From Oscillospiraceae bacterium (GTDB lineage: Bacteria; Bacillota; Clostridia; Oscillospirales; Oscillospiraceae): a stretch of DNA of 64,000 bases. The stretch covers positions 1 through 64,000 of the forward strand of contig JAFRIV010000047.1 of assembly GCA_017432615.1 (NCBI GenBank), read 5' to 3'. This document shows positions 34,813 through 44,216 of this stretch, one piece after another. Numbering within the stretch: the stretch's first letter is position 1; each line of letters starts with the position of its first letter. The notes below the pieces were generated by a model. It worked only from the letters and a program-made list of their open reading frames with translations, ran no database searches and was not told where the DNA came from. A program made the position numbers and the translations under genes.

Positions 34813-35387
34813 ACCGGCAGGAACTGATAAAGGCAATATCAGCCTATGTTCCATATAATGCACAGGAAGCGGCAGATAAGGAAAACATCCTGGCGTTTCT
34901 GACAGAGAATGAAGATGCTTTTCTGCGCTCCAATGAAATGGCCCACATGACGGCATCTGCCTGGGTTGTCAACCGGGAAAAGACAAAGGTCCTGATGGTG
35001 TATCATAAGATCTATGATTCCTGGTCTTGGACGGGCGGACATGCCGACGGGGAGACGGATCTGCTTGCTGTGGCTCTGCGTGAAGTACGGGAGGAGACAG
35101 GTGTGAAGACGGTCTTCCCGTTGTCTGACGATATTTTTTCCCTGGAAGCGCTGACGGTGGACAGGCATGAAAAACACGGGCAGTACGTCCCCAGCCATCT
35201 CCATCTGAATATTACCTATCTGCTGGAAGCGGATGAGAAAGAGACGCTGACTGTCTGCAAAGATGAAAATAAAGCTGTGGCATGGTTTTCCCTGGAGGAC
35301 GCATTGCGTGCTTCCACAGAGCCCTGGTTTGTAGCGCGTATTTACCGAAAGCTGAATGATAAATTGTGCAGTTTATACAAAAACTGA
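34809..35387 (+). CDS. NUDIX hydrolase
   Basis: A 192-residue hydrolase of nucleoside diphosphate-linked compounds. The Nudix box is GHADGETDLLAVALREVREETGV in shortened form: GHADGE, then REVREETGV (about residues 77-99). Upstream MTASAWVVNREKTKVLMVYH is typical of the NUDIX fold. Coupled to DUF1643 by an ATGA overlap and thus part of the metK operon. Specific substrate unknown. Confidence 0.93.
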   Translation: MNRQELIKAISAYVPYNAQEAADKENILAFLTENEDAFLRSNEMAHMTASAWVVNREKTKVLMVYHKIYDSWSWTGGHADGETDLLAVALREVREETGVKTVFPLSDDIFSLEALTVDRHEKHGQYVPSHLHLNITYLLEADEKETLTVCKDENKAVAWFSLEDALRASTEPWFVARIYRKLNDKLCSLYKN

Positions 35388-35412
35388 CACAATATCTTGG
35401 TTATATTGTCTA

Positions 35413-35441
35413 TTGCCGAACGGATTGTTTTCCTGTATAAT
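35413..35441 (+). promoter_or_regulatory. Promoter of msmX-type gene
   Basis: TTGCCG (35413-35418), 17 bases, perfect TATAAT (35436-35441). The leader to the start codon is about 185 bases; I see no known riboswitch in it. Confidence 0.65.
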
Positions 35442-35627
35442 AATCAAGTATTAATATGCATGTACGGCTCTCCATACTTTTAGCTGTGCATGACATAAAA
35501 AAAGGAGGAAATAAATATCCCTTGTGCTCAGGGTGCGGCAGTGTGGAGACCTGTCGTAATGCATGTCTGTTTTTACGGCATGTGAGGCTGCATCATGGCG
35601 GATGCCGTGCAGTCGGGGCAGAGAAGT

Positions 35628-36815
35628 ATGGCAACTGTTCAGCTGAAAAACATCAAGAAGGTCTATCCGTACATTAGCGGAGAGGAAAAGAAAAAGAACA
35701 AGAAAAAGTCTGCAGATGAGCCGGAAAAGAAAAAGGTCAATCTGCAGATCACGGATGAAGGCGTTGTTGCAGTTCAGGCGTTCAACCTGGATATCGCAGA
35801 CAAGGAATTCATCGTGCTGGTCGGCCCCTCAGGCTGTGGAAAATCCACAACACTGCGTATGGTGGCAGGTCTGGAAGAGATTTCCGGAGGCGAACTGTAT
35901 ATCGACGGCAAACTCATGAATGATGTTGCCCCGAAAGACAGAGATATCGCGATGGTTTTCCAGAACTACGCTCTCTATCCGCATATGACGGTTTATGAAA
36001 ATATGGCATTCTCTCTGAAGCTTCGCAAGGAGAAGAAGGAAGTCATCGACAAGAAGGTTCGTGAAGCAGCCGAGATCCTGGATATTACCCAGTATCTCAA
36101 CCGTAAGCCGAAGGCTCTGTCCGGCGGCCAGCGTCAGCGTGTTGCAATCGGCCGTGCTATCGTCCGTGATCCGAAGGTCTTTCTGATGGACGAACCGCTG
36201 TCCAACCTTGACGCTAAGCTCCGTAACCAGATGCGTGCTGAGATCATCAAGCTGCGTGAGAGAATCAATACCACGTTCATCTATGTTACCCATGACCAGA
36301 CGGAAGCTATGACTCTGGGCGACAGAATTGTCATCATGCGTGACGGCTATATCCAGCAGATCGGCACCCCGCAGGATGTTTTCAATCACCCGGCCAACCT
36401 CTTCGTTGCAGGCTTCATCGGCATGCCGGTTATGAACTTCTTTGACGGCAAGCTCACCCGTGAAGGCGACAAGTACTTTGCAGAACTCGGCGGCGTAAAG
36501 GTCGAGCTGAGCAAGGACAAGGAAGAGCGTCTGCTCAAGAATAACGTTCAGAGCCAGGAGGTCACCCTCGGTATTCGTCCGGAGCACACGGAACTTGCTG
36601 ACAAGGGCGTTCCCGCAAAGGTCGACGTGTCTGAAATGATGGGCTCCTCCGTGCATCTGCATGTTTCCGCAGAGGGCAAAGACGTGATCATCATTGTCCC
36701 GACCACCGAGATGCTCAGTGATGCATTCAAGATGGGCCAGGAACTGCACTTCACGTTCAACGGCTCTGTGGCACATGTCTTCTCCAAGGAGACGGAGAAG
36801 AACCTCGAGTTCTGA
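35628..36815 (+). CDS. msmX: Multi-sugar ABC importer ATPase (MsmX/UgpC type)
   Basis: A 395-residue ATPase shared by several carbohydrate importers in Firmicutes. Walker A GPSGCGKST (about 67-75), Q-loop MVFQNYALYPH, signature LSGGQRQRVAIGRA, Walker B VFLMDEPLSNLDA, TOBE domain at the C-terminus. A lysine-rich insert (about residues 16-38) precedes the domain core, as in other clostridial versions. It stands alone, with no permease genes, while the nearby LacI-controlled permease operon has no ATPase. ATG 35628 gives the conserved start MATVQLKNIKKVY; an ATG at 35595 is also possible. Confidence 0.92.
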   Translation: MATVQLKNIKKVYPYISGEEKKKNKKKSADEPEKKKVNLQITDEGVVAVQAFNLDIADKEFIVLVGPSGCGKSTTLRMVAGLEEISGGELYIDGKLMNDVAPKDRDIAMVFQNYALYPHMTVYENMAFSLKLRKEKKEVIDKKVREAAEILDITQYLNRKPKALSGGQRQRVAIGRAIVRDPKVFLMDEPLSNLDAKLRNQMRAEIIKLRERINTTFIYVTHDQTEAMTLGDRIVIMRDGYIQQIGTPQDVFNHPANLFVAGFIGMPVMNFFDGKLTREGDKYFAELGGVKVELSKDKEERLLKNNVQSQEVTLGIRPEHTELADKGVPAKVDVSEMMGSSVHLHVSAEGKDVIIIVPTTEMLSDAFKMGQELHFTFNGSVAHVFSKETEKNLEF

Positions 36816-36842
36816 TTTCCTCTGATAAACCTCATAAAAAAG

Positions 36843-36871
36843 CAGGGCTGCCTTCCGGCAGCTCTGTTTTT
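36843..36871. terminator. Bidirectional terminator
   Basis: CAGGGCTGCC and GGCAGCTCTG form a stem around TTCC with TTTTT on the plus side and TTTTTTAT on the minus side, ending msmX and the convergent phosphoesterase gene. Confidence 0.8.
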
Positions 36872-37463
36872 ATATCTCAAAGGTTACTTTTCCGGCGGCA
36901 TTGAGTACCGTCGTGCCGTGATAGTCGGTCTCCCGATGAAAATTATGGGCACGATAGTTCTGGTGAACGTGGCCGTGAACCAGGTATGCGGGATGATAAC
37001 GGTCGAGCAGAGGGAGAAAGGCTTCAAACCCACGGTGTGCGATATCTTCCGCATCCCCGTAACCGGCCGGAGCAGCGTGCGTCAGCACAATATCCACTCC
37101 GCCGGCACGATACAGTTTCCAGGCCAGTTTTCGGATGCGGTTTCGCATCTGCTTTTCGGAATACTGCTGCGGACCGCCGCTGTACAGTTTTGCTCCGCCG
37201 AGACCGAGAATACGCAAACCGTTTATCCGGACAAGAGTATCATCAACGCATTCACAGCCTTCCGGCGGCTTCTGCGCATAGACGCCGTCATGGTTGCCGT
37301 GCACATAGAGGAGAGGACGGTTTGCCATTGTGACAAGGAAGGAGAGATATTCACTTTTTAAATCTCCTGCGGAAAGGATCAGATCAATATCGGAGAGTCT
37401 TCCCGGCTGATAATGATCCCAGAGGTAGGCATCTTCCATATCGGCAATGGCAAGGATCTTCAC
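36870..37463 (-). CDS. Calcineurin-like metallophosphoesterase
   Basis: A 197-residue YfcE-like phosphoesterase. Metal ligands are visible in ILAIADMEDAYLW, LILSAGDLK, YVHGNHDGVY, VLTHAAPAGYGD and LVHGHVHQNY. It would hydrolyse phosphodiesters or phosphomonoesters. The start overlaps the end of the BMP-fusion gene by 4 bases, so they are co-transcribed. Confidence 0.92.
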   Translation of the reverse strand: MKILAIADMEDAYLWDHYQPGRLSDIDLILSAGDLKSEYLSFLVTMANRPLLYVHGNHDGVYAQKPPEGCECVDDTLVRINGLRILGLGGAKLYSGGPQQYSEKQMRNRIRKLAWKLYRAGGVDIVLTHAAPAGYGDAEDIAHRGFEAFLPLLDRYHPAYLVHGHVHQNYRAHNFHRETDYHGTTVLNAAGKVTFEI

Positions 37464-39409
37464 AGCTGCACCTCCTCCACTGCCGGCGCGATTGCCTCAT
37501 GTCCCAGCCCGAATAGGCGTACCGTTTCACGGGACGGTTCGATCAGTTCATCGAAAGACGGAATTTTCCCTTCAATATTGTCGATGAGCCAATCCATATC
37601 CATCAGGGCTGCAGAAGAAAAATCAGTGGTGCCGTCATTGCGCACGATTCCGTTCTGATCGGCGATGTATGTGCGGAAGGGGTGGATAAAATCAGATGCA
37701 ATGCCGCGCAGCAGCGTATCGGCAAGGCTCTTTACGCCGGGGGGCAGCAGTTCACTGAGCTGCAGACTGACAACGCCGCTGCTTAAGCCCCACCAGTAAT
37801 TGACGGAGCGGTCACCGCTGAGAGCAGACCACGTTCCGTTGAAGATGCTCAAAATCACTTTCTCATAAAAACGGCCCCAGTCCCAGCAGGGGACGGCAAG
37901 AGGCGTCATTTCACCGCTACGATTGAGCATATAGGTGCCCCATTCCAAGGCCCAGTGCTGATTGCCGGGGTTGGTGGCATCCCGGTTAGAGATGACGGAA
38001 ACTCCTTCATCCCACAGCTCCTGCAGCGGGTCTCCGGGAAGGCAGGACCAGCGCAGCTTCACTTTTGCGCGCGGATTGGTCATCCGGACCCCGAGAGCAA
38101 AAGCGTTGACATTGGCAGGGTCTCCGATGATCGGGTAGTTGGAGATATACCCGACGGAATCATTTTCTGCCATAGCTCCTGCAATGGCTCCGGTAATGAA
38201 TTTGCACTCATAAATGCGGCTGTAATACATCCGTACGCCGGTATAGGGACGGGAAAGTGCACAAAGCATTACTTTTACGTCTTTATGAAGCGCAGCAATG
38301 CGCCGGCAGGCATCCAGCATCGTGGGGGTGGTCGCAAAGAGAATATCAGCACCGTCCTCCACGGCCTGCTCCATTATGGCAAAATAGTCACGGACATACG
38401 CATGGTAGACCTGTACGGTAACTCTGCTGCCGAGCTTTTCCTCCAGATAGATCCGCCCGTGATCATGAGCGCGCGTCCATACGCTGGTCTCCGGGGAAAA
38501 GGCATAGATGAAAGCAACCTGCAGATGATCCGGCCGGGTGAAACCCAAAAGATGGGAGAGCATACCGGGGGCTTTCTCCTCGGCTGCCGAACTAACTTCC
38601 AAAGCAGGTTTTCGGTCTATGGCGCGGATGTCCGGCCACAGCGAAGTAAGCTTTTTGACCAGTTCCGGCTCGGTGAGCTCCTTGATCTCCGAAAAGGGGA
38701 AGACCTCCAGCCAGACGAGAAGGGCTTCTGCTGGGGATACGTGGGCATCGCCGGTATCCAGCCTGTCAAATGCGGAACAGAAATGGGTAAAACCGGCAGA
38801 AAAACTTTTGCGTTCGCGCTCGGTCCATACATGGTCTTTTTCCAGACCAAGGGAGGCAATCAGTTTGGTATAACTTCCGGGGGTACGAAAAGAAAGACCG
38901 TAAAGCCCGGTCAATGCATAAAAATGAAGAAATTCATAATACAGGAGGATCTCGGGTTCCTCTGAATACTCAGGGATCAGGCGGGTGACCAACCCCGGGA
39001 TCGTCGGTGCACCGTAGCTTTTTAAAACACTGACACGCTTGTTGCCTTCTTCTACGTAGAACTTGCCGAGATATTCCACACAGCGGATAGGATCCCGGAT
39101 CCCCTCATCACTGAGATGGGCTTCACACAGGCTGATCCATTTGCCGGCAAACTCGGTTTTCTCCTCCAGCAGCGGCATAAAATTTCCGGCCAATGCGGCT
39201 GTCCGCCCGGCATGCCGCGTGCCGATGATCAGATCGGCCGGAATATTGACGACCCCGAGAGATGCCTGCCCGGCAAGAGTGCGTTCATCCAGTATTTCAT
39301 CAAGAACAAGCGGATAAGGATAGGTGCTGCGGTTCACAGCATCGTGGAGATATTTCTGCCCGAGCTTTACAGCATGGCTATATTGTTCGACTGCTTCGAT
39401 GCGGTTCAT
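37460..39409 (-). CDS. ParB-like domain fused to BMP-family binding domain, cytoplasmic
   Basis: A 649-residue protein without signal peptide or membrane helix. The N-terminal part has VVNIPADLIIGTRHAGR, IRDPIRCVEYLGKFYVEEGNKRVSVLK and similar, shown in short form, which look like the ParB/Srx-type fold (partner GNKRVSVLK resembling the GHRR box). The C-terminal part (about 300-640: QVAFIYAFSPETSVWTRAHD, DILFATTPTMLDA, VGYISNYPIIGDPANVNAFA) is a BMP/PnrA-type binding domain that normally binds nucleosides outside the cell. Here it is likely an intracellular ligand sensor, perhaps like Med of Bacillus. AAAGGAG precedes the ATG. Confidence 0.75.
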   Translation of the reverse strand: MNRIEAVEQYSHAVKLGQKYLHDAVNRSTYPYPLVLDEILDERTLAGQASLGVVNIPADLIIGTRHAGRTAALAGNFMPLLEEKTEFAGKWISLCEAHLSDEGIRDPIRCVEYLGKFYVEEGNKRVSVLKSYGAPTIPGLVTRLIPEYSEEPEILLYYEFLHFYALTGLYGLSFRTPGSYTKLIASLGLEKDHVWTERERKSFSAGFTHFCSAFDRLDTGDAHVSPAEALLVWLEVFPFSEIKELTEPELVKKLTSLWPDIRAIDRKPALEVSSAAEEKAPGMLSHLLGFTRPDHLQVAFIYAFSPETSVWTRAHDHGRIYLEEKLGSRVTVQVYHAYVRDYFAIMEQAVEDGADILFATTPTMLDACRRIAALHKDVKVMLCALSRPYTGVRMYYSRIYECKFITGAIAGAMAENDSVGYISNYPIIGDPANVNAFALGVRMTNPRAKVKLRWSCLPGDPLQELWDEGVSVISNRDATNPGNQHWALEWGTYMLNRSGEMTPLAVPCWDWGRFYEKVILSIFNGTWSALSGDRSVNYWWGLSSGVVSLQLSELLPPGVKSLADTLLRGIASDFIHPFRTYIADQNGIVRNDGTTDFSSAALMDMDWLIDNIEGKIPSFDELIEPSRETVRLFGLGHEAIAPAVEEVQL

Positions 39410-39441
39410 AGTGCTCCTTTATTCTTTCAAAATGCTGCCAT

Positions 39442-39470
39442 ATTATACTGGCTTTTCCCCCTTTATGCAA
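39442..39470 (-). promoter_or_regulatory. Promoter of the ParB-like/BMP gene
   Basis: On the minus strand TTGCAT (39465-39470), 17 bases, TATAAT (39442-39447), 32 bases before the start codon. Confidence 0.65.
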
Positions 39471-39504
39471 GAGAAGTTTTTTCTATCGCAGATAATCTGT
39501 TACA

Positions 39505-39546
39505 AAAGAAAAATATGCTGTGATGCAGAGTGCACGCACAGCATAT
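39505..39546 (-). terminator. Terminator of the LacI-controlled operon
   Basis: ATATGCTGTG (39513-39522) and CACAGCATAT (39537-39546) are exact complements around 14 bases; on the minus strand TTTTTCTTTTG follows. It separates the GH3 gene from the BMP-fusion gene. Confidence 0.75.
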
Positions 39547-39566
39547 AATGGTTGAAATTGGACCAG

Positions 39567-41660
39567 TCAGTCTGTCAGAAGGATGGACCGGCTTTTTTTG
39601 CCTGTAAGCTCTTCCGTACGGTTGTCCGGTGCGCCAAAGCCCGTATACAGCCGCCTTTTTCCGCTGCCAGGAATACGGATCCCCTCCGAATTGACAACCG
39701 TGAAAGCGGCAGGATCGAGCGGAACACGGATAACGGCAGTTTCTCCCGGCTCCAGGGAAATACGCTGAAAACCGCAGAGTACCGGATGAGGCGGAGCAAA
39801 GGGAGAAGCTTCATCCTGCAGATAGCATTCGATTACATCCTCTGCACGGATCTTTCCCTCATTTACAACGGTAACGGAGGCCGCCTCCCGGTCTGCCGTG
39901 AAGGCTGTGACAACAGCATTGCCGTACGTAAGGCCGTATCCGAAGGGATAAAGCGGCGTTCCATTGTAATACCGGTATGTCCGGTTGGAAAGAGTATAGT
40001 CTGTAAAGGCGGGCATTTCATCGAGCACTGTGTTGTAATAGAAAGTGACAGGCAGCTTTCCGGAAGGGGAAGCTTTTCCAAAGAGCAGCTCGGCAACGGC
40101 TTTGCCGCCCCGTGCCCCCGGATACCAGCTGAGAAGAACTGCATCGGCCTTTTCCTGGGCAAGGGAGAGATCAATGGAACTTCCCGCCATCAGCACGACC
40201 ACAGTGGGCTTGCCAACGGATAGCACAGTCTCCAGAAGCTTGCGCTGGGAAGCGGGGAGAAGAAGATCATCCTTGTCTCCGGAGAAATAGCTGTTGCCGG
40301 TATCGCCCTCTTCGCCCTCCAGTGTCTCATCCAGTCCGAGAACAAGGATCACTTTATCGCTGTTTTTTGCCACAGCGACGGCTTCCGCAAGGCGGTCGTT
40401 CTCTTTTGCAAGAGGTTCTACCCGGTCCAGGCTCAACGCACACCCTTCGGAATACAGGACTCTGCACTTCCCGCCGACGAGATCCTGGATCCCTTCCAGC
40501 ACGGTAACATAGCGAGAAGAAGTGCCATGGTAATTCCCAATCAGAGATACACGGGAATTTGCATTTGGGCCGATTACACCCAGAGTGCCGCAGGATTTGC
40601 AGCTGAGCGGGAGGATCCCGTTGTTCTTCAGCAGTACACAGCTCTCCAGTGCTGCCCGGTGGGCCAGAGCAAGGTGCTCGCTGCACTCGACAGCAGAGTA
40701 GGGGATCGTGTCATATTCGCTGCCCTCTTCCCCCAGAACTCCAAGGAGGAACCGTGTAGTAAACAGGCGCACAGCGCTGCGGGTAATGTCCTCTTCTGAG
40801 ATCATTCCAAGTTCATAGGCGTGCATAACGTGTTCATAGGTACAACCGCAGTTGAGGTCACAGCCGGACTTCAAAGCCAGAGTAACGGATTCTACAGGTG
40901 CGGAAGTTACCTTGTGGCTTTCATGAAAATCGCGGACTGCCCAGCAGTCTGAGACGAAGTGACCTTCAAACCCCCACTCATCCCGCAGCTTTTTCATCAG
41001 AAAGCTGTTGGCGCAGCAGGGCTCGCCGTTGGTGCGGTTGTAGGCGCCCATGACGGCTTCCACACCGGCTTCCTGTACAAGGGCACGAAAGGCGGGGAGA
41101 TAGGTCTCCTCCATGTCCTTCCGGGAAGCAACGGCATCAAAAGAATGCCTCAAGGCCTCCGGCCCGCTGTGTACGGCGAAATGCTTGGCACAGGCGGCTG
41201 TCTTCAGTGTTTGACCCTTCCCCTGCAGACCGCGGACAAAGGCTTTGCCGAGGCGGGCGGTAAGATAGGGATCTTCTCCGTAGGTCTCATGGCCACGGCC
41301 CCAGCGCGGATCGCGGAAAATATTGATATTGGGGGACCACATCGTAAGGCCATGATAAATGTCACGGTCTCCTTCTGCGGAAAGGGCATTATATTTCGCG
41401 CGAGCCTCTGTGGAGATAGCGTCTGCTATTTTTTCCAGCAGTTCGTCATCGAACATGGCCGCCATCCCGATTGCCTGGGGGAAGCTTGTTGCCGTGCCGC
41501 CCCGGGCAAGGCCGTGCAATGCTTCGTTCCACCAGTTGTATTCCGGGATGCCGAGACGCTCTATGGCAGGGGCATCAAACTTCAGCTGGCTTGCCCGTTC
41601 GGCAACAGTCATCTGTGCCACCAGGACTTCAGCTCTTTTTTTTGCTTCGGCTCTATTCAT
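39567..41660 (-). CDS. Glycoside hydrolase family 3, beta-xylosidase/beta-glucosidase type
   Basis: A 697-residue intracellular glycosidase (no signal peptide). The GH3 N-terminal barrel has YNWWNEALHGLARGG and the nucleophile region GFEGHFVSDCWAVRDF (Asp in VSD). The C-terminal domain has VILVLGLDETLEGEEGD and the fibronectin-like end LSNRTYRYYNGTPLYPFGYG. The NWWNEALHG variant is usual in beta-xylosidases and arabinofuranosidases. It overlaps the DUF624 gene end by 4 bases and would cleave oligosaccharides brought in by the adjacent importer. Confidence 0.93.
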   Translation of the reverse strand: MNRAEAKKRAEVLVAQMTVAERASQLKFDAPAIERLGIPEYNWWNEALHGLARGGTATSFPQAIGMAAMFDDELLEKIADAISTEARAKYNALSAEGDRDIYHGLTMWSPNINIFRDPRWGRGHETYGEDPYLTARLGKAFVRGLQGKGQTLKTAACAKHFAVHSGPEALRHSFDAVASRKDMEETYLPAFRALVQEAGVEAVMGAYNRTNGEPCCANSFLMKKLRDEWGFEGHFVSDCWAVRDFHESHKVTSAPVESVTLALKSGCDLNCGCTYEHVMHAYELGMISEEDITRSAVRLFTTRFLLGVLGEEGSEYDTIPYSAVECSEHLALAHRAALESCVLLKNNGILPLSCKSCGTLGVIGPNANSRVSLIGNYHGTSSRYVTVLEGIQDLVGGKCRVLYSEGCALSLDRVEPLAKENDRLAEAVAVAKNSDKVILVLGLDETLEGEEGDTGNSYFSGDKDDLLLPASQRKLLETVLSVGKPTVVVLMAGSSIDLSLAQEKADAVLLSWYPGARGGKAVAELLFGKASPSGKLPVTFYYNTVLDEMPAFTDYTLSNRTYRYYNGTPLYPFGYGLTYGNAVVTAFTADREAASVTVVNEGKIRAEDVIECYLQDEASPFAPPHPVLCGFQRISLEPGETAVIRVPLDPAAFTVVNSEGIRIPGSGKRRLYTGFGAPDNRTEELTGKKSRSILLTD

Positions 41661-42322
41661 AGTTCTGGATCCTCCTCAGTGGATTTGCTCTGATCGGTTG
41701 GAATAAACCGGTCAAAAATCTTCTTTAGGATGAGGCTGTTGCAATATATGGGGAGAGACAATCCAAACAGGATGAAGAGAAACCCGATATATGCAACGAC
41801 GTATTGCGGCAAAAACAGAAAAAGAAGCACCGGGCAGGCAAGAATACCCCACATCAGAACAGTCTTCCCCGGGGCACAGAAAGCCAGCAGGAATGCATTC
41901 TTGATATGTGCTTTCACAGTGTTTTCAAATTTGGCCTGCAGCGCGAAAACATAGCAGACATAAGTGAGCCAAACTGCTCCTACGATTCCGGTGACAATAC
42001 AGAATACGATTTTAAAGGGCCCGTCAAGGGAAAAAGCATAAACGCCGTCGGCAAAGACCACAGCAGCAGCAAACAGTGCCAGGATCCCCAGGATCAGCCC
42101 CTGCCGAAAATTGCTTTTGAATGCAGAGAAAAATTCCCGCAGCGTCTCCACCGGTTCCTCAGAGGCAATTTTCAACGTGACGGTGAACAGCGCACAGAGA
42201 GCGGGACCGACAGTGATGATCGGCAGAGAACAGACCAGAATCAGCAGGTTTAAGATCAGCAGATCTGCCATGGCATACATAAAACGCCCGAAGGAAGATT
42301 TCAGTTTGTTCTTTTGATCCAT
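41657..42322 (-). CDS. YesL-like DUF624 membrane protein
   Basis: A 221-residue protein with five or six membrane helices, DUF624 family: MYAMADLLILNLLILVCSLP and TVGPALCALFTVTLKIA are typical. DUF624 proteins are regularly encoded next to carbohydrate ABC permeases in Firmicutes; role unknown. It follows the second permease by 79 bases and overlaps GH3. Confidence 0.9.
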   Translation of the reverse strand: MDQKNKLKSSFGRFMYAMADLLILNLLILVCSLPIITVGPALCALFTVTLKIASEEPVETLREFFSAFKSNFRQGLILGILALFAAAVVFADGVYAFSLDGPFKIVFCIVTGIVGAVWLTYVCYVFALQAKFENTVKAHIKNAFLLAFCAPGKTVLMWGILACPVLLFLFLPQYVVAYIGFLFILFGLSLPIYCNSLILKKIFDRFIPTDQSKSTEEDPEL

Positions 42323-42401
42323 TTTTGCCTCTATACAACGGATGAGAGGTCATTTGCCTCTCATCCGGATTATTATTAAGGAAGAAAGGAAGAATCCTTT
42401 G

Positions 42402-43253
42402 TCAGCCTTTCACACCGCCGAGTGCCACACCGGCAATGATATATTTGCTGAGTGCAAAGTAGATGACAAACAGCGGCAGCACGGAGAGCGTCAGCCCGAG
42501 ATAAACGGCACCGTATTCCACCTTGTAGATGTCACCCTTGAGCTGGGATACCATCAGCGGCATGGTGTACAGCTCGTTGTTGGTAAGCAGGATGCTTGGC
42601 AGGAACAACTGGTTCCAGCTGCCCACAAAGCTGAAGATACCCTGCGTTGCCATGGCCGGCTTCATGATCGGGAGAGAGATCCGGTTGAAGGTGTTGAATT
42701 CTCTGGAGCCGTCAATTCGTGCGGAGTCCAGCAGCTCCAGCGGGAAAGAGGCCAACATAAACTGCCTCATGAAGAATACACAGCTCGGTGCCGCTATGGC
42801 AGGCAGGATCAGTGCCAGGAAGTTGTTGGTCATGTGAATCTTGTACATGAACTGATAAAAACCGATAGAGGTGATCTGTGCCGGAATCATCATCACGCAA
42901 AGAATAAAGGTGAAGAAGGGATTGCGGAGCTTCCAGTCATAGGCAACCAGTGCATAAGCTGTCAGCGTGGAGAAGTAGATCGTGCAGACGGTAGAACCGG
43001 AAGAAATGATCACAGAGTTGATAAAACCGCGGATCGGGTTGAAAGTCTTTCCGTTGAAAACTGCCCAGTTCTGCGCAAGATAATGGGAAGGAATAAAGGA
43101 TACGGCATGCTGCTGGATCTGAGGAGTGTTTCTGGTGGAGTTGATGACCATCACGATAAAGGGAAACAGGCTCAAAACCGCCAGGAAAATGCATACGACA
43201 TATATAATGGTCTTGTAAACGGGATTTCCGTCTCTTCTTTCAATCTTTTTCAT
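42402..43253 (-). CDS. Carbohydrate ABC permease, MalG/UgpE type
   Basis: A 283-residue permease with six helices. The EAA loop is LLDSARIDGSREFNTFNRISLP (about residues 180-200). Pairs with the MalF-type permease encoded 10 bases upstream in the same operon. The C-terminus (ALGGVKG) is the usual end of this family. No ATPase gene in the operon. Confidence 0.94.
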   Translation of the reverse strand: MKKIERRDGNPVYKTIIYVVCIFLAVLSLFPFIVMVINSTRNTPQIQQHAVSFIPSHYLAQNWAVFNGKTFNPIRGFINSVIISSGSTVCTIYFSTLTAYALVAYDWKLRNPFFTFILCVMMIPAQITSIGFYQFMYKIHMTNNFLALILPAIAAPSCVFFMRQFMLASFPLELLDSARIDGSREFNTFNRISLPIMKPAMATQGIFSFVGSWNQLFLPSILLTNNELYTMPLMVSQLKGDIYKVEYGAVYLGLTLSVLPLFVIYFALSKYIIAGVALGGVKG

Positions 43254-43263
43254 GTTGTTTACC

Positions 43264-44178
43264 TCAGCTCTTTCTGTCGCGCATCATATAGAAGACAATG
43301 ATTGAGAAGAATGCAATGATGACAAACATGATCATGCTGGCGGCAGCTGCCCGGTTGAACATATAGCTGCCGGCAAAAGCCTGATTATAGATGAACACAT
43401 TGGTCGTCAGCGTGGAGTTGTTCGGGTTGCCGTTATTGAACATCTTCGACATATCGTACATGTTCAAGCCGCCGATCATACTGGTGATGAGCGTATAAGT
43501 GAGGATCGTGCGCAGGTTCGGGATCGTAATCTGCCAGAATGTCTGCCAGTCGTTGGCACCGTCAATTTCGGCTGCTTCGTAAATTTCCGGGTTAATGCCC
43601 AGCACGCCGGAGATCAGGATGATCATGGTATACCCATACCACATCCAGAACTGGATGAATGCAATGATCCAACGGGAGGCCGTAGCATTATTGATAAAGA
43701 AGAAAGCTTCTTTTCTCAGCCCCAAAGATACAAGCAGATCATTGACAGGCCCCTTCGGATAACCGAACAATACATTGAACAAAATAGCAACGGAAGCGGC
43801 CGTAATGATGTTCGGCATATAAAACACAACTTTGAAAAAGCCCTGTCCCTTGATCACATTGCGTTTGCTGGTAAACCAGGCGGTAAGCAGAAGAGCCAGC
43901 GTAATCTGAGGGATAAAGTTCATGATCCATAGAATAACGGTATTCTTCAGAGAAATCTTGAAGGTGTTGTTGTTTACAATCGTGCGGAAGTTCTTCCAGA
44001 TATCATCCTTTAGAAAGTGCCAGTTGGTGTTGCCGAGGCCTTTGCAGTCTGTAAAGCCGAGAACTGCAGTGTAGATCGTCGGATAGAGGTGGAAGATCAG
44101 GTACGCAATCACAAACGGCAGGCTGAACAGATAGCCGTATTTTGCATAACTGATTGTCTTTCTTTTTTCCAGTGTCAT
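43264..44178 (-). CDS. Carbohydrate ABC permease, MalF/UgpA type
   Basis: A 304-residue permease with six helices: YLFSLPFVIAYLIFHLYPTI at the N-terminus and the EAA loop IYEAAEIDGANDWQTFWQITIP (about 200-222). AAAAAGGAGTG precedes the ATG. It lies downstream of the binding-protein gene, separated by two strong hairpins (44217-44301). Confidence 0.94.
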   Translation of the reverse strand: MTLEKRKTISYAKYGYLFSLPFVIAYLIFHLYPTIYTAVLGFTDCKGLGNTNWHFLKDDIWKNFRTIVNNNTFKISLKNTVILWIMNFIPQITLALLLTAWFTSKRNVIKGQGFFKVVFYMPNIITAASVAILFNVLFGYPKGPVNDLLVSLGLRKEAFFFINNATASRWIIAFIQFWMWYGYTMIILISGVLGINPEIYEAAEIDGANDWQTFWQITIPNLRTILTYTLITSMIGGLNMYDMSKMFNNGNPNNSTLTTNVFIYNQAFAGSYMFNRAAAASMIMFVIIAFFSIIVFYMMRDRKS

Positions 44179-44216
44179 AAGCGTTCACTCCTTTTTCTGC
44201 TGATTGATTGTTCAGA

